A DNA stretch of 64,000 bases, from NCBI RefSeq assembly GCF_900103915.1, contig NZ_FNIG01000002.1, positions 328,608-392,607 on the forward strand. The letters are read 5' to 3'. Each line of letters begins with the position of its first letter. Position 1 is the stretch's first letter. Below are positions 29,514 to 37,203 of this stretch, in pieces. Source of the stretch: Tenuibacillus multivorans (lineage in GTDB: Bacteria > Bacillota > Bacilli > Bacillales > Alkalibacillaceae). The notes beneath the pieces are model-generated. The model was given only the letters and a program-made list of their open reading frames with translations. It made no database searches and was not told the DNA's origin. The translations under genes were made by a program, and so were the position numbers.

Positions 29514-30124
29514 GATTCATTCACCTTTTCTAAAACTGAAAAAGAATATAACAGTGGAACGTTCTTTTCAGCGTATGTTTTCAAATTCTGACTTAGATGG
29601 ATTGGTTTTATGGTGTATTTGGACTGATCAACTTTTTCAATCATTTTTGCTTCTAAATAAAACATCAGTAAAGTGTTTATGAGACGTTTGATGGTTTCAG
29701 GTCTCCAACCGTTAACTTTTTCACTAACATTTGCTTTGTCTTCAAAGAAATAATGAAAGTCATTACGATACAACGCTTCTTGCTGTTCATACTTGTAAAC
29801 AAGAACATCTAAATAAAACTCCAGAGGCAATCGGTAAACTTGAAGAAATGAATGTAACGTTAATGCCTTTCGATCATAGTCGTTAGCTCCTAAGAAATGT
29901 TGTTTCATTTCATCGTCAAGGGCAGCTGCACGATTGTACACCATATTAAATCTATTTTTAATGCTAACTGGACTTCTTAACTGAAATGAGTTCTGCTCAG
30001 TAACTTCCTCCAATATATCTTTTTTCGATTTCCCTTGAAGAATTAGTTCAATAACGATTGCAATATCATTTTCTGACCACTTTTCTTTGGTAAATCCTGC
30101 TGAATATTGCATAAACTCTATCAC
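29510..30124 (-). CDS. brxA: BREX protein BrxA (DUF1819)
   Basis: A 204-aa protein with the DUF1819 N-terminal pattern (YSAGFTKEKW followed by a helix and NSFQLRSPVSIKNRF) and a helical, winged-helix-like fold expected from known BrxA structures, which bind DNA. The annotated GTG start at 30124 lies 9 bp after the small upstream gene; an ATG at 30112 is an alternative because spacing to the weak purine run is similar. First universally known BREX gene in this operon. Confidence 0.92.
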   Translation of the reverse strand: MIEFMQYSAGFTKEKWSENDIAIVIELILQGKSKKDILEEVTEQNSFQLRSPVSIKNRFNMVYNRAAALDDEMKQHFLGANDYDRKALTLHSFLQVYRLPLEFYLDVLVYKYEQQEALYRNDFHYFFEDKANVSEKVNGWRPETIKRLINTLLMFYLEAKMIEKVDQSKYTIKPIHLSQNLKTYAEKNVPLLYSFSVLEKVNES

Positions 30125-30133
30125 CCGACCTTA

Positions 30134-30379
30134 TTAACCGACATTAGTTTGTTTAATGACTTGATCAACAACTTCAAGTCGTCGCTTTCCACATTGTTGG
30201 CGAATAATAGTTGTGTAATCCCCTTTTTTAACGAGCTTGTTCGTATTCGTTATGTACAACTTTTGAATCAACTCGACCATTCTTGCTTCATCAATCTCGT
30301 CATTCCAGTACTTATCAATTACTAAATTAATAGACACTGCTAAATCACGCTGTGTTTTTTGAAACAGTTTAACTTCCAC
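30134..30379 (-). CDS. Small protein heading the BREX operon
   Basis: An 81-aa protein starting at GTG with AAGGTGA upstream. It is basic, predicted helical (DLAVSINLVIDKYWNDEIDEARMVELIQKLY), with a C-terminal RQQCGKRRLEVVDQVIK segment. It ends 9 bp before brxA and must be cotranscribed. It is not one of the standard BREX genes I can name. A regulatory or accessory role is plausible from its position only. Confidence 0.65.
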   Translation of the reverse strand: MEVKLFQKTQRDLAVSINLVIDKYWNDEIDEARMVELIQKLYITNTNKLVKKGDYTTIIRQQCGKRRLEVVDQVIKQTNVG

Positions 30380-30420
30380 GTTGAAGTCACCTTCTCTTAC
30401 TTTTTTTATACTTTATCTTT

Positions 30421-30449
30421 ATTTTATAGCTAGTCCGATAGTAACACAA
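30421..30449 (-). promoter_or_regulatory. Candidate BREX operon promoter
   Basis: On the minus strand TTGTGT and TAAAAT are spaced by 17 bp, about 40 bp upstream of the 81-aa gene. The -10 box is weak and could be shifted by two bases (TATAAA). Confidence 0.35.
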
Positions 30450-30541
30450 TAGATTTGAAAAAATATGTAAAAATTTCTGTCGGTTCCACGATTTATTAAT
30501 GAAAGGGGGTACCTGGCGTTTCATGCCCCACCCCTCTATAT

Positions 30542-30584
30542 AAGACCGTCATTTATCCATTGATGATAGATGATGGTCTTTTTT
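30542..30584 (+). terminator. Rightward terminator or attenuator before the 30643 operon
   Basis: AAGACCGTCAT (30542-30552) pairs with ATGATGGTCTT (30570-30580) with one G-U pair, followed by six T. No rightward gene ends here, so it may end a leader or a small RNA upstream of the next operon. Confidence 0.6.
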
Positions 30585-30642
30585 GTGTTTACAGAGACGA
30601 CAGGCGTGGTGAGAGGAACGCATTTGAAAGGAGGTGAGACTA

Positions 30643-30858
30643 ATGAGCGAAGAATTGAAGCTTATTCTACTTAAAGCAAAACAGATGGATAAGTGGGTGC
30701 CTATGAATCTTCTAAAACCATACGAGGTTGATTCGGTCAACCTTTGGAGATTGGAAGATAAGGGCATGCTATGGATTAAACAACATGAGAAAGCTGGTTA
30801 CTTACTGAAGCTTACACTCAAAGGCTACTATTATTTAAATCATGACGAGGAGGAATAA
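30643..30858 (+). CDS. Small winged-helix-like protein
   Basis: A 71-aa protein with a very strong ribosome binding site (AAAGGAGGTGA) before the ATG at 30643. An extended reading from GTG at 30634 would start inside that site. The sequence alternates a helix, a VDSVNLWRLEDKGMLWIKQ segment and LKLTLKGYYYL, like a small winged helix. First gene of a three-gene operon with matched ribosome binding sites. Function unknown. Confidence 0.55.
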   Translation: MSEELKLILLKAKQMDKWVPMNLLKPYEVDSVNLWRLEDKGMLWIKQHEKAGYLLKLTLKGYYYLNHDEEE

Positions 30859-30860
30859 AC

Positions 30861-31262
30861 ATGGCAAAGCAAACTTATTTAGATGTAGAACGGGATTTGA
30901 CGTTAGAGGAGGTGAAAGTTGTTTATGCCTATCTGCAGGAACAGATTGAGTTAGTAAGTAGCCAATCAAAAACTGCGATTGAACAAAACGATTATGTGAA
31001 GTTGAAGCAACTAATTGACCATCGAAAACAACTGTTAGTGGCCATTCATGAACTTGAGGACATTTACGGTGCTGATCTTCAAGTGTCACCCATGCAAGTC
31101 AAGGTCGATTCTATGAATCAATCATTACAAAAGACAGCTAGAGAATCAGTCAAATGGATGATTAAGAGACAAGAAAAAGGTCAGCAAATGATTAAGTCAT
31201 GTTTAAGTAAAACCGCTTCTGGTCTTTATAAACTCGCAGATGTCCTGCATAACAAATCTTAA
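30861..31262 (+). CDS. Helical hypothetical protein
   Basis: A 133-aa, mostly alpha-helical, charged protein that begins 2 bp after the preceding stop codon, so translation is likely coupled. Long helices are suggested by the stretches around YAYLQEQIELVSSQSKTAIE and KLKQLIDHRKQLLVAIHELE. No known motif is visible. It belongs to the operon that also encodes the annealing-like protein at 31287. Confidence 0.5.
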   Translation: MAKQTYLDVERDLTLEEVKVVYAYLQEQIELVSSQSKTAIEQNDYVKLKQLIDHRKQLLVAIHELEDIYGADLQVSPMQVKVDSMNQSLQKTARESVKWMIKRQEKGQQMIKSCLSKTASGLYKLADVLHNKS

Positions 31263-31286
31263 ACGAATTGAAAGGAGGTGATCAAG

Positions 31287-32015
31287 ATGACGACACAAGA
31301 CAATATCATCCGCTTCAGAACTCATCATTCTGAAGATGAAGCATCCTTACCAAACATCATCGTATCGTCCGATGAATCCCAACGTCGTATTGATGAATTA
31401 AAAGCATTCGTCGATGACGTGATGGTACGAGGTGTTGATTACGGCTTGGTTGATGGATTCTCTAAACCAACACTTTTCAAACCTGGGGCTGAAAAACTGT
31501 GTGATGTATTTGGCTTTTCAAAGACAGCTGAAGTTGTTAATCGTATTGAACACTGGGAAGCTGGCATCTTTGCTTATGAAGTGAAGATGACGCTCACACG
31601 GAAAAACAATGGTGTTATCGAAGCAGAAGGATTAGGAGCTTGTAATAGTAAGGAATCATCATTTAGAGGACAAGATCCATACACCATCGTCAATACTGTC
31701 TTGAAGATGGCAAAGAAAAGAGCGTTAATAGATGCTGTGTTATCAGCCACTCGATCAAGTGGTATTTTCACACAAGACATCGAAGACATTACACCACCAA
31801 GATCCAACACGAAACGTGGTGAAGAACCAGTAACGAAAGCGCAGCTTCAGAAAATCTTCAGTACTGTTGAGAAAATGAATATGCCGTTTGACGTAGCTAA
31901 AGAAATGATGAAGTTATCCTTCGGCATTGAACACAGTACGATGATGACTAAATCACAAGCGTCACAATTTATTCAGGACTTGCTGACCTTGAAGGAGGTG
32001 AGGACAAATGGGTAA
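31287..32015 (+). CDS. Phage/plasmid-type protein, possibly single-strand annealing-like
   Basis: A 242-aa protein with AAAGGAGGTG upstream of the ATG at 31287. The motif around GVDYGLVDGFSKPTLFKPGAEKL (quoted in parts: DYGLVDG, PTLFKPGAEKL) recurs in hypothetical proteins of phages and mobile elements that I associate with Rad52/Sak-like annealing folds; this link is a memory-based inference. The segment NTVLKMAKKRALIDAVL is also typical. It could act in recombination or replication of the island. Confidence 0.5.
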   Translation: MTTQDNIIRFRTHHSEDEASLPNIIVSSDESQRRIDELKAFVDDVMVRGVDYGLVDGFSKPTLFKPGAEKLCDVFGFSKTAEVVNRIEHWEAGIFAYEVKMTLTRKNNGVIEAEGLGACNSKESSFRGQDPYTIVNTVLKMAKKRALIDAVLSATRSSGIFTQDIEDITPPRSNTKRGEEPVTKAQLQKIFSTVEKMNMPFDVAKEMMKLSFGIEHSTMMTKSQASQFIQDLLTLKEVRTNG

Positions 32016-32034
32016 ACAATCTCATACTGACTGA
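32008..32034 (+). pseudogene. Vestigial gene start
   Basis: GAAGGAGGTG precedes an ATG that opens only eight codons (MGKQSHTD) before a stop. A terminator follows at once. The strong ribosome binding site suggests that a former downstream gene was deleted. Confidence 0.4.
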
Positions 32035-32035
32035 A

Positions 32036-32076
32036 AGACACATGGATTGCTACGCGGCCGATGTGTCTTTTTTTTG
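32036..32076 (+). terminator. Terminator of the 30643-32015 operon
   Basis: AGACACAT (32036-32043) pairs with ATGTGTCT (32061-32068), followed by eight or more T. Confidence 0.85.
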
Positions 32077-32079
32077 CAC

Positions 32080-32111
32080 AAAAAAAGATGAGCTCAATAC
32101 CTGAACTCATC
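32080..32111 (-). terminator. Leftward terminator-like hairpin
   Basis: GATGAGCTC (32087-32095) pairs with GAACTCATC (32103-32111) apart from one position, with seven U on the minus strand. No leftward gene ends here. Confidence 0.5.
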
Positions 32112-32161
32112 ACAAATCAACTTACAGACAGTATATCGCATCCAATCGGATGACTCAAATC

Positions 32162-32190
32162 GGAGAGGCGACCATCGCCTCTCCTTTTTT
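32162..32190 (+). terminator. Strong rightward terminator before radC
   Basis: A perfect 10-bp stem GGAGAGGCGA/TCGCCTCTCC with a 3-base loop and six T. It ends whatever is transcribed from 32077-32161, possibly a small RNA. Confidence 0.85.
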
Positions 32191-32221
32191 GTTATCACAA
32201 AACATTTAGGAGGAATTTATA

Positions 32222-32830
32222 ATGAACAAATCAATGGATAAAATGACATTTAAACACTTATTAGCTACAACTACACGCGAAAAGGAAGACAGTTACGTCG
32301 TCAATGAGTTATTCACTCGTTACCCTTCCATTCAAGAGTTACTAGATGTAACTGAAGAAGAATTGTTACAAATGAATGGTATCGGTAAGGTTAAGGCACA
32401 ACAAATTATTGCAGCTCTTCAGTTAGCACGTATGAATCCTAACCCTTCGGAAGAACGTTTTACAATCCGTTCACCTGAGGATGCTTATGAGTATTTAAGA
32501 GATATGCAGTATCTAAACCAAGAACACTTTGTCGTACTTGGATTAAATACTAAAAACGAGATCTTGTACCGAGAAACTATCTTCGTTGGGACATTAAACA
32601 GTAGTGTCGTGCATCCACGAGAAGTGTTTAAATCACTTATTCGTCGTAGTTGCGCTAGCGCCATCGTTTCACACAACCACCCAAGTGGGGATGTGTCACC
32701 TAGCCAAGAGGATGTCCACGTCACTAAACGACTACATGAGGCCGGTAAAACCATTGGTATCGAAGTATTAGATCACATCATTGTGGGCCATGAACGATAT
32801 GTGAGCTTAAAGGAAAAAGGATACCTATAA
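32222..32830 (+). CDS. radC: RadC-like JAB-domain protein
   Basis: A 202-aa RadC family protein. The N-terminal part has a helix-hairpin-helix (LLQMNGIGKVKAQQI, about 58-72). The C-terminal JAB/MPN domain has the metal site SHNHPSGDVSPSQED (about 150-164). RadC-like proteins are common on plasmids, phages and islands; no repair role is firmly established. The start ATG has AGGAGG upstream and the gene stands alone after a strong terminator. This is an island copy, so a separate chromosomal radC is expected elsewhere. Confidence 0.9.
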   Translation: MNKSMDKMTFKHLLATTTREKEDSYVVNELFTRYPSIQELLDVTEEELLQMNGIGKVKAQQIIAALQLARMNPNPSEERFTIRSPEDAYEYLRDMQYLNQEHFVVLGLNTKNEILYRETIFVGTLNSSVVHPREVFKSLIRRSCASAIVSHNHPSGDVSPSQEDVHVTKRLHEAGKTIGIEVLDHIIVGHERYVSLKEKGYL

Positions 32831-33196
32831 AAATTTTTAAGGGAAGTCAGTCGATTTACTGGGATCCAGTGCCATCACTGGCTTCCCCACTTATTTAAGT
32901 AAACTTGGGCTAAAGATGATTTATTTCAATAGTCATTCAATGAGTACCATGTATTAATTTACTAAAAACCCTTGTCAAAACAGCATTTCCGTTATTATTA
33001 CCTAATTAATAAATATCTACGACAGGTGTAATTACAAATTTACTTTATATATATCTGAAAAAATGAAAATTGTAACAATGGGTTAATAATAAAACAGTCT
33101 GGAAAAATGCCTCTAGTATATGTTGCATATTATGTGTAATTAAATATAACGTAAACCCTTGATATCATGGTCTTGAGATGCGATTACATATGTTTC
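32831..33196. other. Gap with weak inverted repeats only
   Basis: About 365 bp between radC and the convergent leftward pair. Near 32870-32890 the complementary bases CCAGTG and CACTGG could form a hairpin after radC. TAAACCCTTGATAT (33152-33165) recurs near attR (38034-38047). No gene is supported. Confidence 0.4.
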
Positions 33197-33991
33197 TCAT
33201 TTCAATGAGATACTTACGTTTGCCTTATCCTTAGATTGCGGTATCTTAATCAACTCGAGTTCTTCAATATTTCGAGTATAATCATTGTGTAATTCATTAA
33301 GAATCGGTGTATATGTTTTAGCCATGTTATCCAGATCTTTAGATATGACAGACCCTTCAAAACACATCTTTAATGCTCCGATACTAGTAACTATATTAAA
33401 ACCATCTACTCTCAAAGCCTCCGATATGTCGTAATGAATTAGCTCAATATGTGGGTAAAACAATTCAGCATCCACCCCATCAATTAAGTAAGGGCTCTTC
33501 TTTAGAGAGAGGTGTGTTGTAAGACCAGCAAAATCCAGTGCTGATCGATTCGCATTTAGCTCTTTAATACTGACATCAAGTTCATCAGAGGGTTTATTTT
33601 TAGCTCTGACCTTAATTGATTTATTTACCTTGCGAACTTTCACATGAAAAATAGCAGCATCATTTTCTATCACTTCAGAATTAATACCATCAATAATAGC
33701 TTTAGTAGTCTCTAATAGTGATAAGTCATCATTACTTCTTTTCGATTTTAATAGTATTTCAACCCCATACTCCCCTCCACGTAACGGTAAACGGACGCCT
33801 TTATCTCTCGCAATAGCACGAAATACCATTGATATTCGACTTTGGAAATCCAACATACTGATATCTTGTAATCGTAACGAGTTATAAGTACTTGAATGTG
33901 GCATTTCTAATGGTTCATCTAGGATTTTAATAAAACTGCTACCATTATGCTGTATGTTTAAACTTTGATGATTAATTGTTTTTAGCATCAT
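33197..33991 (-). CDS. Island protein with RusA-like segment
   Basis: A 264-aa protein whose start overlaps the stop of the upstream gene by 4 bp. Residues about 70-120 (KSKRSNDDLSLLETTKAIID, GINSEVIENDAAI, FHVKVRKV) resemble the RusA Holliday-junction resolvase pattern with its spaced aspartates. The rest is unrecognised. It probably acts in DNA processing of the element together with the 33988 protein. The RusA assignment is by eye and tentative. Confidence 0.45.
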   Translation of the reverse strand: MMLKTINHQSLNIQHNGSSFIKILDEPLEMPHSSTYNSLRLQDISMLDFQSRISMVFRAIARDKGVRLPLRGGEYGVEILLKSKRSNDDLSLLETTKAIIDGINSEVIENDAAIFHVKVRKVNKSIKVRAKNKPSDELDVSIKELNANRSALDFAGLTTHLSLKKSPYLIDGVDAELFYPHIELIHYDISEALRVDGFNIVTSIGALKMCFEGSVISKDLDNMAKTYTPILNELHNDYTRNIEELELIKIPQSKDKANVSISLK

Positions 33992-34839
33992 ATAATAATT
34001 AACCCCTTTTTCTCCCTAAGATGTTTATGGTTCACTTTCTTATCTGCTAAATAATAGTGTCGAAGTACATATTTAGTAGTTGAATGGTCAGGCTGTCCAA
34101 CAATCTCGGTATCTCCGACATACTTCCCTTTTATAAATGTCACTTGCACAATTTTAAAATAGTCAATCTTTAGAAGTCTTCTAATACTTTTCTTCACTTG
34201 ATGTTCTGTTTTTTTAAGGTTATAACACAAACTAGGGTGAACCGATAAATCATTTAAGTTTTCCTCAATATGCACTGTATCTGGATTTATACCTCCGAAG
34301 TATCCCAACCAACAATGAGCATATAGCATTATTAAAACTTTTAGATTTTGGTAATTCCACATTTTATTAATATGATAATCGTCAATCAGCATACGATTAT
34401 TTATCGCATCAGCAGGTATCATCACATAACCTTGTATTCTGTCTTTTAATTCTCTTGTATCAAATCTAATATCCTCTATAGGCTCGTAAACCTTTGTAAA
34501 GGGATTATAATCTGGTACAGGCAAAAGCTCTGCTTGATACATTTGTTGTTTGTGGGTATTAGTTCGTTTAAGAAAGTGATGTTTTTCTAACCATTGCAGA
34601 CTACGGTCTAGCTGACTGCGACTAAGTTGTAAATCTTTCATCATTTCACTCTTCGCTTTTGTTACTCGCCTAACTTTCCATTGATATGACTTACAGAGAT
34701 ACAAATATAACTTAAAGATCATAGTGTTTGGGAAATCTGGATAAATGTCTGAAAAGATCTTTCGTTGAACAATAAATTGTCCATTCTTTGATATTTGGAA
34801 TGGATTATTATCTGTTTGACTTACTAAGTATGAATTCAC
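33988..34839 (-). CDS. Winged-helix replication/regulation-like protein of the island
   Basis: A 283-aa protein; the GTG at 34839 is chosen because AGGTGA lies 5 nt upstream. Residues 40-110 form a helix-turn-helix-like block (TKAKSEMMKDLQLSRSQLDR, SLQWLEKHHFLKR) similar to winged-helix domains of replication initiators and regulators. A second such block lies near LKKTEHQVKKSIRRLLKIDYF. Two winged helices recall RepA/RepB-type initiators, but no iterons are visible nearby. It diverges from the XRE repressor. Confidence 0.45.
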   Translation of the reverse strand: MNSYLVSQTDNNPFQISKNGQFIVQRKIFSDIYPDFPNTMIFKLYLYLCKSYQWKVRRVTKAKSEMMKDLQLSRSQLDRSLQWLEKHHFLKRTNTHKQQMYQAELLPVPDYNPFTKVYEPIEDIRFDTRELKDRIQGYVMIPADAINNRMLIDDYHINKMWNYQNLKVLIMLYAHCWLGYFGGINPDTVHIEENLNDLSVHPSLCYNLKKTEHQVKKSIRRLLKIDYFKIVQVTFIKGKYVGDTEIVGQPDHSTTKYVLRHYYLADKKVNHKHLREKKGLIII

Positions 34840-34877
34840 AAAAATCACCTATTTATTTTCATTTTTAAATTATATAG

Positions 34878-34906
34878 TTGATTATATATTAAAACATTGC
34901 TATACT
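34878..34906 (+). promoter_or_regulatory. Repressor promoter between divergent genes
   Basis: TTGATT (34878-34883) and TATACT (34901-34906) with a 17-bp spacer. The AT-rich inverted sequence ATATAG...TTATAT overlaps the -35 box and may be an operator. Confidence 0.6.
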
Positions 34907-34937
34907 TAAATCAAGATAAAATTAAGGAGTTGTTATC

Positions 34938-35627
34938 ATGCCTCGGATACATATAACCAGTAATGATTTTGAGTTTCTCAAAAATTCTACTGTCGGTGAA
35001 CGACTGAGATTTTTTAGACTTCACATTATGCAACATAGCCGGGAACCAAATAAATTTAAGATTGCTTCGATTGGTAAACGATTAGAAGTATCACCTCAGA
35101 CCATTTCATCAATAGAATCAGGAAGCTCCAAAAACCCTTCATTCAAGTTAGTTGATCGTTTAACAGAAGATTACGGTGTTCCCTTAGCTGCTGTATCGGA
35201 TCGATTTTATCAGGGAGAAGAAAAGCTTTTTGCAATTGGTCATTCTGAAGACACGATTGTTGTAGAGGATGAAGAGTTTATTGATTTACTTACTTCAGAT
35301 GATGTTCAACTTGTAGGTGTAAATTTTGAGAATGTTAACGAAAACTTCTTTAGCGCAAAAGATACAATGGGTCTATTACTCTATAGAAGCTACGATAAAA
35401 ACTTGATTGATGTGATGTTTCATCAACATTTAAAAACGAATATCACTAATAATCAATTAGAACAATTGACCTCAAGGCTAGTATTTGAAACTGATATATT
35501 GATCAATGAACCGAACGTAGTTTACTCAACTCACCCAATTAACAAAGGTAAAAAATTAATAAATCAACACAATAAATCTTTATCATTAGAAGAATTAATT
35601 GCACTAATAAGAAATGACTTACAATAA
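34938..35627 (+). CDS. XRE-family repressor of the island
   Basis: A 229-aa protein with an N-terminal lambda-repressor-type helix-turn-helix (GERLRFFRLHIMQ, IGKRLEVSPQTISSIESGSSKNPS, about 18-75). The C-terminal 130 residues are unrecognised and may sense a signal or mediate oligomers. AAGGAG precedes the ATG. It lies directly upstream of the excisionase-like gene and integrase, and diverges from the putative replication gene, which is the usual place for the master regulator of an integrative element. Confidence 0.8.
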   Translation: MPRIHITSNDFEFLKNSTVGERLRFFRLHIMQHSREPNKFKIASIGKRLEVSPQTISSIESGSSKNPSFKLVDRLTEDYGVPLAAVSDRFYQGEEKLFAIGHSEDTIVVEDEEFIDLLTSDDVQLVGVNFENVNENFFSAKDTMGLLLYRSYDKNLIDVMFHQHLKTNITNNQLEQLTSRLVFETDILINEPNVVYSTHPINKGKKLINQHNKSLSLEELIALIRNDLQ

Positions 35628-35646
35628 ATGAAAGGAGTATTTTAAA

Positions 35647-35823
35647 GTGAGTAATTATCCTGAAGTGTTAAACGTTACTGACATCCAAGAAATTTTAGGA
35701 ATAGGAAGAAGACAAGCCTATGAATTAGTTAATTCTGGTGAGTTTCACGTCGTTAGAGTTGGAAGACGAATTAAGGTGTCTAAAGACGTATTTTTTCAAT
35801 GGCTCAATGGTGGAGAAGATTAA
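35647..35823 (+). CDS. Excisionase-like HTH protein
   Basis: A 58-aa protein read from GTG at 35647, with AAAGGAG about 9 nt upstream. It fits the helix-turn-helix 17 / excisionase pattern: LNVTDIQEILGIGRRQAYEL, then a wing FHVVRVGRRIKVSKDVFFQWL. It stands 46 bp before the integrase, the standard xis-int order in Tn916-type elements. It would bind the arm sites and direct excision. Confidence 0.85.
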   Translation: MSNYPEVLNVTDIQEILGIGRRQAYELVNSGEFHVVRVGRRIKVSKDVFFQWLNGGED

Positions 35824-35869
35824 ACTTCTCTACCATTTTTATAATGATTTATGATTGGAGGAGAAATTG

Positions 35870-37063
35870 ATGTTCAGTGGATCAATAGGTAAAGATGAAA
35901 AAACTTCTACATGGTATTTCGTCATTGAACTAGGTAAAGGTATTGATGGTAAACGCAAACAAAAGAGAAAACGAGGATATAAAACGAAGAAAGAAGCTCA
36001 AAAAGCGTTAACAGAGATGCTACACCAACTTAATACTGGGACTTATATTGAGCCGAAAAACATACCCTTAAATGAATACCTCAATGAATGGTTAAAGAAC
36101 AAACAATTAACGCTACGTGATAGTACATTTAAGAAATACAGTTGGTTAATGAATAAACACATTATCCCTCATATTGGTGAAATTCAATTACCTAACTTAA
36201 CTCCATCGCATGTTCAACAACTTTATCACAAACTTAGTTATGAAAAAGGGCTATCGAATGAAAATGTCCGAGCAGCACATAAAGTGTTAAGCCAGGCACT
36301 GAGACAAGCAGTTAAATTTGAATACATCCCTAAAAACGTGACTGAGTTTATAGAACTACCTAAAGTGCAGAAAAAAGAAGTTGAGGTTTGGGATTTAGAT
36401 GAGGTTAAGCAATTTCTTGAAGTCACTAAAGACAACAGATACCATATTGACTACCTTATTGCTTTGAATACAGGTATGAGGCAAGGTGAAATATTAGGAT
36501 TACGATGGAAGGATATTGATTTTGGACGTAGTATTTTGAATGTACGCCAAACATTAGATCATTATGGCAAATTACACAATTCTACTAAAACGGCTTCAAG
36601 CGCTAGACAAATCGCACTACCACCACAACTAATTAAAGAATTGAATAAACATAAAACTGTACAAACAGAAGAGAAACTCAAAGCTGGTAACATATATGAG
36701 AATCATGATTTAGTTGTTTGTACATCAGTTGGTACACCACTTCATCCTAGAAATCTATTGCGTAACTTTAAATCTCAAGTTAAAAAAGCAGGATTAAAGA
36801 AAATCCGCTTCCATGATCTAAGACATACCCATGCTTCGCTCTTACTCAAACAAGGAGCACATCCTAAAGTCGTATCAGAGAGGCTAGGTCATGCAGATAC
36901 TCGAATTACATTAGATACCTATAGTCACCTCCTCCCTAACATGCAAGAAGAAACAGCCGAACAATTTGGTGCAATGTTATTTGGTAGTGATTCTTGCAAT
37001 AAGGATACTATTAGAGAAATAAAACTATCATACAGTATTAGAAATCTTATGAATGCCATATAG
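35870..37063 (+). CDS. Tyrosine integrase of the island
   Basis: A 397-aa integrase of the Tn916/ICEBs1-like class. Order: N-terminal AP2-like arm-binding domain (TWYFVIELGKGIDGKRKQK), core-binding SAM-like domain (NEWLKNKQLTLRDSTFKKY), catalytic domain with R (TGMRQGEILG, about 202), HxxR (FHDLRHTH, about 315), H (LGHAD, about 341) and nucleophile Y (LDTYSHLLP, about 350). The ATG at 35870 has GGAGGAG upstream; a TTG at 35855 is less likely. It should catalyse insertion at the tRNA-Val repeat. Confidence 0.95.
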   Translation: MFSGSIGKDEKTSTWYFVIELGKGIDGKRKQKRKRGYKTKKEAQKALTEMLHQLNTGTYIEPKNIPLNEYLNEWLKNKQLTLRDSTFKKYSWLMNKHIIPHIGEIQLPNLTPSHVQQLYHKLSYEKGLSNENVRAAHKVLSQALRQAVKFEYIPKNVTEFIELPKVQKKEVEVWDLDEVKQFLEVTKDNRYHIDYLIALNTGMRQGEILGLRWKDIDFGRSILNVRQTLDHYGKLHNSTKTASSARQIALPPQLIKELNKHKTVQTEEKLKAGNIYENHDLVVCTSVGTPLHPRNLLRNFKSQVKKAGLKKIRFHDLRHTHASLLLKQGAHPKVVSERLGHADTRITLDTYSHLLPNMQEETAEQFGAMLFGSDSCNKDTIREIKLSYSIRNLMNAI

Positions 37064-37203
37064 ACACATAACATAGAGAGGGTTTTCCTCTCTATGTTTA
37101 TTTAATTTTAGGGTTGCACGAATTTAATTAGATGAACCCTAAATGATTATGTTAATATGAATTTATAATTTATTAACAGGAATTTGAAATAAAGGTGATA
37201 TAT

